From positions 17,185,095 through 17,249,094 of the forward strand of contig CM028901.1 in assembly GCA_016801885.1 (NCBI GenBank): a DNA stretch of 64,000 nt, read 5' to 3'. Below, piece after piece: positions 50,876-59,468 of the stretch. Every line of letters begins with the position of its first letter. Position 1 is the stretch's first letter. The notes beneath the pieces are model-generated. The model did no database searches. It was given only the letters and a program-made list of their open reading frames with translations, and was not told the origin of the DNA. Both the position numbers and the translations under genes were made by a program. Source of the stretch: Toxotes chatareus (lineage: Eukaryota; Chordata; Actinopteri; Toxotidae).

Positions 50876-51540
50876 AGTTAAATTCTGTTGGGCAGGGTCA
50901 CTTTCTTTGTCTGTGGCTTGTTGGCCCTTTTTGTCACCAGTTTGATGTCTTTTAATGACCTTTTATTTGTTTTGAGCTCTTTATTACGTGTGTAAAAGTC
51001 CAAATAAACTCTGTCGTGTTGCCTCTTCTGATATTTCTTAACTGTTTTGCAGACACATTTCCCAGTGAGGACTGCTGAATGAATTTGACAGTTTTACTCT
51101 GCATGAGCTGAACCAATAAGACATGCCTCTTGAACCTTAAACACTAATAAATTGTGATGGGAAAGCCACAGGTGTTTGCTGTTGAACACACTGTGTGTGT
51201 GTGTGTGTGTGTGTGTATGGATATAGTTTGCATTGTCCAGATTCAGACTGACATCATTGCACTATTGTTATTTGTGGGGAAAAAAAGTAGTTGTTCTGTT
51301 GGTTGTGTTGTTGTTCTGTAGTGCCTGAGAGCAAAGGAAAACCGAAGTCAAATTCCTTTTGTGTATGCATAAATTTATTCAATAAAAGTTATTCTGATTC
51401 AAGTTTTTAATAAATAAAGCCATAGCGTCAGATTGAAAGTGAACTCCTGGCAATTTGTGATCTTTTCAAACACCTGTTCTGTTTTGAGCCCCCATTCAGA
51501 CGTTACTGCTGCTTTATGAGGGCGGTCACCGCAGGTCCCT
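50876..51540. other. Intergenic spacer
   Basis: AT-rich with a GT microsatellite near 51190-51217 and an AATAAA-rich stretch at 51390-51420. No gene is seen. Confidence 0.5.
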
Positions 51541-51559
51541 CCTACCATTTAAGCCATTA

Positions 51560-51773
51560 GTTCGGTCCAATCAGAGTTCAGTTTGAGCCGCGCCAAAAAT
51601 CAGTCGCACCTGTTGCGCATACGCTAATCAAGCCCATGTGACCGGGGAGCAGAGGGCTCAGCCAATAGCAGGGCAGAATTTTCTGTCAGGTGCGGCTTGT
51701 AAGCGTCGGGGTGACGCTGGCTCGAGTCTCCCGTGGAATACGGGAGCGCTGCTTTGTCCGAGCTCTTTTTCTG
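51560..51773 (+). promoter_or_regulatory. CpG-rich promoter with CCAAT and E2F-like sites, plus first exon
   Basis: CCAATCAG at 51567 and GCCAATAG at 51661 surround GCGCCAAAAA (near 51590), an E2F-type sequence. CpG density rises sharply here compared with the flanks. An exon-like end with donor gtaagt lies at 51773/51774. This combination is typical of cell-cycle or housekeeping promoters. The TSS itself cannot be placed. Confidence 0.5.
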
Positions 51774-51869
51774 GTAAGTGGACCGAACTGAACTCGTTAC
51801 CTGTGGACAGAGGAAGCCTGTGTGTTCATGTTTAACGGGCTGTTTGTCATTGTACTTTCTGGTGCACAG

Positions 51870-51980
51870 TGAAAGCTCTGGCTGAGAGCAGAGAGACGAT
51901 TCAGGCCTAGTGGAGCTGGAACTTTGGCGGTTCGCGTGTCCGGAGCAGTCCAGAGGGAAAATGGCGGACGTGGAGGCCAG
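51870..51980 (+). CDS. Putative leader exon with ATG (MADVEA)
   Basis: The acceptor tggtgcacag and donor gtaagg bound a 111-base exon that ends with ATG GCG GAC GTG GAG GCC AG| in a good context (gaaaATGG). Only the last 20 bases would be coding. It lies inside the CpG-rich zone, in phase with the AG|G cassette exons downstream. Confidence 0.45.
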
Positions 51981-54900
51981 GTAAGGCCCACGCAGAACGT
52001 TTAAAATGCAAAGCTCGAGTTAATTTGTGACCAGAAGCTAACATGTTCAATTATGTTCCGCGTTTCCGCAGGACGGACGAAGGGATCCAGCGGAGCAGCC
52101 GAGGTCATTTTGGAGAAAGCCCCGCGCTTGGCGTCTCTCATCGGCTCTACATTTATGAGTGTGTCTGTGTGAGAGAGATCTGAGTGTTGGAAGTGCAGGC
52201 TTGTGTCTTTAGCTCGGTTGAGATGGACTTTGTAACCAGTGTAGCTGCTTTGGAGTTCGGGACTGGCCAAGTGTTGGCACGGCTTAGTTGTTGGTGGATT
52301 CAGTGTGATTCACTCAGGCCGGCGTAGGTTTGGCGCGCGCGTTTGATGTTGTTGGGCTGTTGCGTCGGTGTTGTCGGTGTGTGGAAGCATATATGCAGTT
52401 GTGATCCGGACACAACTGATATATGTGGAAGCCTATGGGCAGATGGTGTTGGCAGCATGGGCTGAGTTGCGCGTCGTGTTGTCAGGCTTAATTGCGGGTA
52501 GTTGTCGGTGTGAATTGCCCTGAGGTCGGTGTCTGGTCTGCGTTCAGCATTGAGGCCTAGCTAGCTTAGCCCCTTGAAGTGTTGCTGAGTGTTTAGAATT
52601 TAAGGTTTAATATCTAAAGCCTGTGTGTGTGTGTGTGTGTGAGAGAGAGAGTGTGCATGTGCTTTCTCTGCAGGAAGTATGAGCTGCTCCAGAGGATCAT
52701 CAGAGGGTAAGAGAAAGCATGTAAGTCATCATTGCTCAGTGTTTCTACATTTAAACATGTATCTGTCTGTGTGTGTTTAGCAGGTAGCTGCGTCTGTCTG
52801 AGTGGGACTCTTGTGGGACTGAGCTGCTGATCCAGAGAACCATGAGGATGCATGTTGGCCAATACAGCTCACTGTTTCTACACTGAAGATTCATCTGTGT
52901 ATACTCCCAGCAACCGTGTGTGTACTGCATCAGAGTGGAAGACCTGGGGAGAAGAACCTCAAGGACTCATCAGTCACAGTGGTCACATGACTGTAGGCCT
53001 GCTGAAGCAGGGATGGAACCACTGTCTCTCAACACTTCTGCTTCAAAAGATGGACACTGTGTCGAGCATAACGTCACTAGTTGTGCAGGATGGAGGAGCT
53101 GATCAAGAGGGCGAGAAGATGCATCTGAACCAATAATGCTAAATGTTTCTGCATTGGAGGACTCAGTTGTATTTTGCTGTTTGTTGTGTGTGGTGTGTGG
53201 TTGTATGTGTTTTTTTTTTTTTTTGTGTTCAGCAGGTGGCTGCATCTGAGTGGGACTCCAGCTTGGATGAGGCCATGGCCAGTGTGCAGCCCAGGTACGC
53301 CCCCTGCTGCATGTGGAAGTGTTGTAAGATGTTTTAACTTCCAGGGTTTGACTTGTCCAGCACCTGTGACTAATGTTGTCTTTCTTTGTGTGTTGTGCAG
53401 GATGGAGGAGCTGCTGATCCAGAGAACCATGAGGATGAGTGTTGGCCAATACAGCTCACTGTTTCTACACTGAAGATTCATCTGTGTACACTCCCAGCAA
53501 CCGTGTGTGTACTGCATCAGAGTGGAAGACCTGGGGAGAAGAACCTCAAGGACTCATCAATCACAGTGGTCACATGACTGTAGGCCTGCTGAAGCAGGGA
53601 TGGAACCACTGTCTCTCAACACTTCAGCTTCAAAAGATGGACACTGCGTCGAGAACATCATCACTAGTTGTGCAGGATGGAGGAGCTGATCAAGAGGACG
53701 AGAAGATGCACCTGAACCAATATTGCTCAATGTTTCTGCATTGAAGGACTCTGTTGTATTTTGCTGTTTGTTGTGGTTGTTCTTTTTTTGTCCCCCCCCT
53801 TTTTGTTCAGCAGGTGACTGCATCTGACTGAGTGGGGCTCCAGCTTGGATGAGTCTGTGACCTATGTAAAGCCCAGGTAGCCCTGTTGCAAAAAAAAAAA
53901 AAAAAATTTTGACCAGATTAGTATCCAAAGTCAGATTTTTTTTTAATATTTATTTATTTTTCTTCTACAGGAGGGTGGAGCTGATCCAGAGGACCTTTTG
54001 AGAGCAGGTGTGTGAATGCCACATTGTGCAGTGTTTCTACCTGTATGCATGCATCCATGTCTGAGTGTGAGAATGTGTCTATATTAAAATCAGAATGAAG
54101 GAAGTGCCTGCTTTTGTCTTCAATGCACTTTTGATGGGGTTCAGTTCTTGGGGAGGAGGGGGAGCTCAGGTCAGGTCAAGCTGCAGCTGGAAATATATTA
54201 AATAAAATATTAGAAGTTCAAAGGTTGATTTGATTAGTATCCAAAACCAATGTGTTTGTGTTTTTCAGCAGGAGGGAGGAGCTGAGTGAGAGGACCATTT
54301 GAGACCAGGTGAGCAAGAGCCACATTGTAGTCTTTCTATACTTATGCATGCACTAATTTATACTGTGTGTGTGAGTGTGAGAGAGAGTGAGTGTGTTGTA
54401 GGTGTCTGTGGGGTGGAGCCAGTGAAGGTGCTGCTGGTGAGGACAGAGCGCCATCCTGTGGCAGTGAGGGACACACTGTGGCTGTTGTGTGTTGTCAGAG
54501 CTCTTTGTGGTAAGTGGATTAAAATAAAAAATATATATATATATATTAAGGGCCATTTCAAAGGTGGTTTGTGTGTTGATGCTTCCTGTTTGTGTTTCTC
54601 TTGCAGGATGGCAGAGCTGATGTGGAGGGTCATGAGAGACCATATGACCAGGTTGCCTGTTGGTTAACATTGTTTAGTGTTTCTACACATATGCATGCAT
54701 TAATTTCTTTTTGTATGTGTGTGTATGTGTCTATGTGAGTGAGTGTTGTGCAGGCCTTCAGGTCTTCAGCTCAGTTTAGATGTGGCTTTGTTCTGTATCC
54801 AGGTGCATTGAGTTTGGCTCTGGCTGAGTAGTGTCAGGGTTTAGTTGTGGATGGATTCAGTGTGTGTGAAAAGCATTGAGGTCGGTGTAGGTTTACAGTG

Positions 54901-57382
54901 TTTGTGCTTGTGTCAGTGTCTGTAGGTGGAAGCATATATGCAGTTGTGATCCGGACACAACTGTGTATATGTGGAAGCCTATGGGCAGATAGTGTTGGCA
55001 GTGCAGGCTGAAGTGTGTAGCTGAGTGTTGTCAGGCTTAGTTGTGGTTAATTGTCAGTGTAGGTTTAGTGTGTGTGTTAGATGTAGTTGGCTCTTGATGT
55101 AGAGGCTGTCAATAGTTGTGTATTGTTGATGGAGCTGTGTGGCTCGGTGGTTAGGTGCTGTACTTGGGCCTGTAGGTGTGAGTCTGTGTGTGGCTGTGTT
55201 TAACAGGTTGATGAAGATTGGCATGAAGCTCATGGAGGAGGTCAAACTGGAACTCAGGTAGGCCTCTTTTGTTTTTTTGTTTTTTTGTTTGTTTTTTTTT
55301 CTTTAAAAACATTTCAGGGTTCATTTGTGTCTCACTGTCTCCATTTCTGTGTTCATTTCAGGAAGTGTTGGATCAGAGGCAGTTGGTGTGTGTCCTGGGC
55401 CATGAAGAGGAAGAATTGTGAAGAGCTTTTTTCTCCTGTTGGGGTTGTGCAGGGTGTGTTTGCAAATAAAGCTTTGATTTGTACCCAGTGGCAGTTGTCT
55501 GTTTGCTCTCTGTGCTTATTTTGTGATGTACAAATTGATTTCAAGGCTGTTTGGAGAATGTGCCATGTTTGAACTTAGTGACTGGCTCCACACTTTAGGT
55601 TAACATTTCAACCTTAGGTTTAGGACTTTTAGTTAATTCTTTGTTTAAGTGGCTAGAGTCATCTGTGAGGACTGTCAGAGTGTAAATGTAGTTGAAAATT
55701 TTTAGACAAATAGTTAATATGCAGATGAAACAGTGCAGGCTGTGCTGTGTGGATGACAGATTGTCAGGCTTTAAACTGAGTTGTTAGATCCACTTACCAC
55801 TTAGACTTGACAGTTTTACAAACTCTTGGTTTAAACAGACCAAACCTATGTTAGAGAGCTGAATGCTTTGGCTGTTGGCCTGTGGTGTCTGGGTGCCATA
55901 GTGTAAGAGTTTAAACAGTGAGCTGTTGGATGCAGTAGTAAGACTTATGGGTAACTGTTAGCTGCACCACTTTGACTTTAGACATGGATTAAATAAGTAG
56001 ATGTGTGTGTAATAGTTGGCTTTATATGTCAGACTTGTTTGGTATGAGCACATGTATGTTAGAGTTTGGCACTGTGACTTTTAGACTGTGGTGTGTGGAC
56101 GCCAGGCTGAGTTTAAACCCAGATGTGACACATGTTCAGTGTTTTTACACATATGCATTAATGTCTCTCTCTTTCCAGCTGTATGTGGCTGAGTGGGGCT
56201 CCAACTTGGATGAGGTCGTATTCAGGGTGGAGCCCAGGTACGCCCCCTGCTGCATGTGGAAGTGTTGTAAGATGTTTTAACTTCCAGGGGTTGACTTGTC
56301 CAGCACCTGTGGCTAATGTTGACTGTGTTTCTTTGTGTGTTGTGCAGGATGGAGGAGCTGCTGATCCAGAGAACCATGAGGATGAGTGTTGGCCAATATT
56401 GCTCAGTGACTGTACCTGTATCTGACATAGTGTGTTTGTCCTGTGCAGAATGGAGGTGATCCAGAGAAATAAGGTTAGAGCAAGCATGTTGGTCATTGTT
56501 TCTACAGATATGCATGCATTAATTTCTTTTTGTATGTGTGTGTATGTGTCTATGTGAGTGAGTGTTGTGCAGGCCTTCAGGTCTTCAGCTCAGTTTAGAT
56601 GTGGCTTTGTTCTGTATCCAGGTGCATTGAGTTTGGCTCTGGCTGAGTAGTGTCAGGGTTTAGTTGTGGATGGATTCAGTGTGTGTGAAAAGCATTGAGG
56701 TCGGTGTAGGTTTACAGTGTTTGTGCTTGTGTCAGTGTCTGTAGGTGGAAGCATATATGCAGTTGTGATCCGGACACAACTGTGTATATGTGGAAGCCTA
56801 TGGGCAGATAGTGTTGGCAGTGCAGGCTGAAGTGTGTAGCTGAGTGTTGTCAGGCTTAGTTGTGGTTAATTGTCAGTGTAGGTTTAGTGTGTGTGTTAGA
56901 TGTAGTTGGCTCTTGATGTAGAGGCTGTCAATAGTTGTGTATTGTTGATGGAGCTGTGTGGCTCGGTGGTTAGGTGCTGTACTTGGGCCTGTAGGTGTGA
57001 GTCTGTGTGTGGCTGTGTTTAACAGGTTGATGAAGATTGGCAGGAAGCTCGTGGAAGAAGTCACAGTCAAAGTGGAGCTCAGGTACGCCCCCTGCTGCAT
57101 GTGGAGGTTTTGCAAAGTGTTTAAAAATACAAGTTTAGACTTTCTTTCTTCCTGTGGCTCATGTTTAGTTTCTTTGTGCATTGTGCAGGGTGGAGCAGCT
57201 GATCAAGAGGACCACAAGAGACAAGGTGAGGGCAAGTATGTTGGTCAACGTTGTTCAGTCTTTTGTTTGTTTGGTTTTTTTTTTTTTTTAACATGTCAGG
57301 GATCATTTGTGTCTCCCTGTCTCCATTTCTGTGTTCAATTCAGGAAGCGTCGGGTCAGAGGCAGTTGGTGTGTGAGTCCTGA
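51961..57382 (+). CDS. Putative small-protein gene built from repeated mini-exons (unrecognised)
   Basis: One in-phase chain is 51961-51980, 57026-57082, 57189-57225 and 57344-57382. It totals 153 bases with canonical splice sites and gives about 50 residues. It starts MADVEARLMKIGRK, passes through VELRVEQLIKRT and ends QRQLVCES before TGA at 57380. Every internal junction before the last is AG|G (Arg, phase 2), so cassettes could be exchanged without changing frame. Alternative cassettes are 52674-52706 (KYELLQRIIRG) and 55207-55257. It is Lys/Arg/Glu rich and helix-like with no motif I know. Several copies of the cassettes carry stops, so a noncoding RNA is equally possible. Confidence 0.3.
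52170..52515 (+). repeat. CpG-rich copy (A0) of the duplicated 'A' segment
   Basis: It shares long blocks with 54780-55065 and 56600-56880, for example gtggaagcatatatgcagtt and tggaagcctatgggcaga. It keeps many CpGs where the other copies have TG or CA. It probably represents the less decayed version. Confidence 0.6.
52674..52706 (+). CDS. Mini-exon cassette KYELLQRIIRG
   Basis: The acceptor ctttctctgcag precedes it and the donor gtaaga follows. It reads in phase from MADVEA-R and is the most promoter-proximal cassette. It contains no stop. Confidence 0.35.
52790..53294 (+). repeat. Tandem cassette D1
   Basis: Paired with 53401-53878. The two share a block with the exon-like GAGCTGCTGATCCAGAGAAC, a roughly 200-base intronic section, a second exon-like GATGGAGGAGCTGATCAAGA, and then the GACTCCAGCTTGGATGAG element. 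Matching open frames in both copies are a by-product of the duplication. Confidence 0.7.
53236..53294 (+). other. Exon-like element of the 'LDE' type
   Basis: Bounded by gtgttcagcag and gtacgc. One frame reads VAASEWDSSLDEAMASVQPR. Relatives are at 56179-56237 (VAEWGSNLDEVVFRVEPR) and a broken one at 53816-53877. It is followed in the first two by the same intron block. It is out of phase with the MADVEA chain, so its coding status is uncertain. Confidence 0.35.
53401..53878 (+). repeat. Tandem cassette D2
   Basis: Near-identical to D1, offset by about 590 bases. Its last element has a frame-breaking 4-base change (tctgactgagtgggg). Confidence 0.7.
53971..54007 (+). other. Cassette exon-like element with stop
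   Basis: The acceptor tcttctacag is followed by GAGGGTGGAGCTGATCCAGA and a donor-like gtgtgt. The AG|G frame reads RRVELIQRTF and then stops. Confidence 0.35.
54272..54308 (+). other. Cassette exon-like element with stop
   Basis: After tttttcagcag it reads RREELSERTI and then stop in the AG|G frame, with donor gtgagc. It is a relative of 53971-54007. Confidence 0.35.
54607..54651 (+). other. Cassette exon-like element RMAELMWRVMRD
   Basis: Acceptor ttctcttgcag. Open in the AG|G frame. The donor (gttgcc) is poor. Confidence 0.3.
54681..55257 (+). repeat. Direct repeat A1 (left arm)
   Basis: About 577 bp, nearly identical to 56502-57082. It starts at atgcatgcattaatttc and ends at the donor of the LMKIG exon. 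It contains the 39-base hairpin and the tRNA-like stretch. Confidence 0.85.
55207..55257 (+). other. LMKIG mini-exon copy 1
   Basis: Acceptor gtttaacag, donor gtaggc, 51 bases. The frame LMKIGMKLMEEVKLELR is in the same phase as 57026-57082. Confidence 0.35.
55362..55490 (+). other. Terminal-exon-like element with poly(A) signal
   Basis: Acceptor tcatttcag. The phase-0 frame has QRQLVCVLGHEEEEL and a stop, comparable to QRQLVCES at 57344. AATAAA lies at 55465-55470. It could end a transcript here. Confidence 0.4.
56179..56237 (+). other. Exon-like element of the 'LDE' type, copy 2
   Basis: Acceptor tctctttccag, donor gtacgc. One frame reads LYVAEWGSNLDEVVFRVEP. The intron after it matches that after 53294. 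Confidence 0.35.
56348..56390 (+). other. Cassette exon-like element MEELLIQRTMR
   Basis: Acceptor tgttgtgcag. Same sequence as 53401 onward. No clear donor follows. Confidence 0.3.
56502..57082 (+). repeat. Direct repeat A2 (left arm)
   Basis: Second copy of A1; the LMKIG exon at its end is six bases longer. Mirrored copies lie at about 60887-61467 and 62712-63280. Confidence 0.85.
57026..57082 (+). CDS. LMKIG mini-exon copy 2
   Basis: Acceptor gtttaacag, donor gtacgc, 57 bases, open in the AG|G frame (LMKIGRKLVEEVTVKVEL). Mirrored at 60887-60943 on the minus strand. Confidence 0.35.
57189..57225 (+). CDS. Mini-exon VEQLIKRTTRDK
   Basis: Acceptor cattgtgcag, donor gtgagg, 37 bases. Starts in phase 2, ends in phase 0. 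Mirrored at 60744-60780. Confidence 0.35.
57344..57382 (+). CDS. Terminal mini-exon ending QLVCES
   Basis: Acceptor ttcaattcag, frame EASGQRQLVCES, then TGA at 57380-57382. The downstream AATAAA of its sister at 55465 is here mutated to AATTAA. The next intact signal is in the tandem units from 57885. Confidence 0.35.
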   Translation, partial: EASGQRQLVCES

Positions 57383-57873
57383 AGAGGAAGAATGGAAGCA
57401 GAAGGGTGTTTGCAAATTAAAGGCTTGGTTTGTACCTAGTGGCAGCTGTCAGCTTGTTGGCTTTGCTTATTTTGCAATGCACCAACTGATTTCGAGGCTG
57501 CGCAGAGACTGTGCCATGTTTAATCTTGGTGACTGGCTCCACACTTTAGGTTAATATTTCAACCTTAGATTTAGGACCTTCCTTTGATTACAGCCATCTG
57601 TGAGGACTGCCAGAGAGTAAATGTAGTTGTAATAGTTTGAGTTTTGGCTCAATTTTGAGACAAATAGTTAATATGTAGATGAAACAGCGCAGGCTGTGCT
57701 GTGTGGATGCCAGATTCTTAGGCTTTAAACTGGGAGGTGTTAGATGCTCCACTTATACTTGATAGAATTTTAAGAACTCTGTTCTATTTTTGTTTCTTTA
57801 AACAGACCAAACCTATGTTAGAGAGTTTTATGCTTCCTGTCCACTTGATAGTCAAAGTGCGATGATTTTTGTT

Positions 57874-58330
57874 TTTGTTGCTGCAATAAAGTGGATTTGT
57901 GTCTGTTTTTTTTTTTTTGTCTTAAGCTTGACATGTAACAAATAGGGCAAATAGAAAAAAGATGACTTGAGTAGCCGCGATACAGGTCTACATGTACAGT
58001 GTGTCACACTTTACAAGTTTTTGTTGCAATAAAGTGGATTTGTGTCTGTGTTGTCTTTTCTGTCTTAAGCTTGACATCTACCAAATAGGGGGAAAGACGA
58101 AAAAGGAAAATAGAAAAAAGTTGATTTGAGTAGCCACGATACAGGTCTACATGTGCAGTGTGTCACACTTTACAAGTTTTTGTTGTTGTTGCAATAAAGT
58201 GAATTTGTGTCTGTGTTGTCTTTTGTTTCTTGAGGTTGACATGTACCAAATAGGGGGAAGGACAACAGAAAAAAGATGACTTGAGTAACCATACAGGTCT
58301 ACATGTACAAAGTGTGTCACACTTTACAAC
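57874..58330 (+). repeat. Three tandem units each carrying AATAAA
   Basis: Units start at AATAAA 57885, 58028 and 58193 (spacing 143 and 165). Each has caataaagtg-atttgtgtctg, then a caaatagggg tract, then caggtctacatgt and gtgtcacactttacaa. Mirrored at about 59640-60100. Confidence 0.85.
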
Positions 58331-58507
58331 TCAAACTCTTACAAAGTGTCACTCTCCGTAACATTAATTTGGTCTTGTGTGGCAATGAGTGGGCCCATGT
58401 ATGCAACTCCTTCAACAGTCCCCTGTTTGAAGGAGTCATATGGTGTTTTTGAATTGATTCATCTTGTACCAGAGCATCTGTGGTTTAAACATTCTGCCAA
58501 ACTCACA

Positions 58508-58562
58508 GATGCAGGAAAGCACCTACCCGGGCTCCGCTTTGACCGTGACCTCCATGACTCAG
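58508..58562 (-). other. Nested inverted cassette copy within the left arm
   Basis: Read on the minus strand, MEVTVKAEP followed by ggtaggtgctttcctgcatctg resembles the end of the LMKIG exon (EEVTVKVEL, gtacgccccctgctgcatgtg). So each arm holds one cassette opposed to the others. Its mirror is 59414-59468 on the plus strand. Confidence 0.5.
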
Positions 58563-58898
58563 TCCTACTGGCCCTTTATCAATGAACTATTTTCATTTTC
58601 TGTTTATAAGCAATGTAGACGTGGAGGAACTTATGCAGGGACAATAGAGAAGAAATAAAATCAGCTTATGAGGGGCTTTCTCTGCAAATGGAATTGCTGC
58701 ATTTCTGGCTAAAGACCGAAAGATGCAGCTTTTAAAATAAAAAAAAAACGTAAGTAGAGATGTAATGAATGAGAAGAACAAAGTCATTGATTATTGAAGT
58801 AATCACATAACGAAAGAATTGAGTAAACAAACCAATCAAGTAGTCAAATATCTGAATACTGAGGTAATGGAGTAGTTAAGCCAAATGCGATAAAAGAA

Positions 58899-59077
58899 TA
58901 CTTAATATATGATTTACTACTTCAATACTTTATATATGATTTACTACTTCAATACTTAATATATATGATTTACTACTTCAATACTTTATATATGATTTAC
59001 TACTTCAATACTTAATATATATGATTTACTTCTCCATTACTTTACTCGCTCAAATACTTCAATTACCGGATTACTTG
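58899..59077. repeat. AT-rich tandem-repeat spacer of the palindrome
   Basis: About five copies of a 27-29-bp unit (core atgatttactacttcaatac) occupy 58899-59035, followed by 42 unpaired bases. The inner arm edges begin at gccaaatgcgataaaagaa (58880) and its complement at 59078-59096. Confidence 0.9.
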
Positions 59078-59413
59078 TTCTTTTATCGCATTGGGCTTAA
59101 CTACTCCATTACGTCAGTATTCAGATCTTTTACTACTTGATTGGTTTGTTTACTCAATTCTTTCGTTATGTGATTACTTCAATAATCAATGACTTTGTTC
59201 TTCTCATTCATTACATCTCTACTTACGTTTTTTTTTTATTTTAAAAGCTGCATCTTTCGGTCTTTAGCCAGAAATGCAGCAATTCCATTTGCAGAGAAAG
59301 CCCCTCATAAGCTGATTTTATTTCTTCTCTATTGTCCCTGCATAAGTTCCTCCACGTCTACATTGCTTATAAACAGAAAATGAAAATAGTTCATTGATAA
59401 AGGGCCAGTAGGA

Positions 59414-59468
59414 CTGAGTCATGGAGGTCACGGTCAAAGCGGAGCCCGGGTAGGTGCTTTCCTGCATC
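59414..59468 (+). other. Nested inverted cassette copy within the right arm
   Basis: Plus-strand mirror of 58508-58562: atggaggtcacggtcaaagc, then a gtaggt donor-like site. Confidence 0.5.

Larger units (their letters stand above)
53950..58898 (+). repeat. Left arm of giant inverted repeat
   Basis: Each position p pairs with about 117,970 - p on the other side. Examples are 57026-57082 with 60887-60943, 55465 with 62504, and 54352-54670 with the complement of 63289-63600. The left boundary lies beyond what can be tested, because the right arm leaves the window at 64000. Confidence 0.95.

Noticed and set aside
52852..53744. Two similar open frames starting MLANTAHCFYTED in D1 and D2
   Set aside because: The similarity comes from the DNA duplication. 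Frames cross exon-like and intron-like parts and show no coding signature.
55205..55257. TGATGA in the LMKIG exon as a snoRNA C box
   Set aside because: No D box or terminal stem at a suitable distance; the element also has good splice sites.
58899..59035. Regular repeats resembling a CRISPR array
   Set aside because: Units are contiguous with no spacers and the DNA is eukaryotic.
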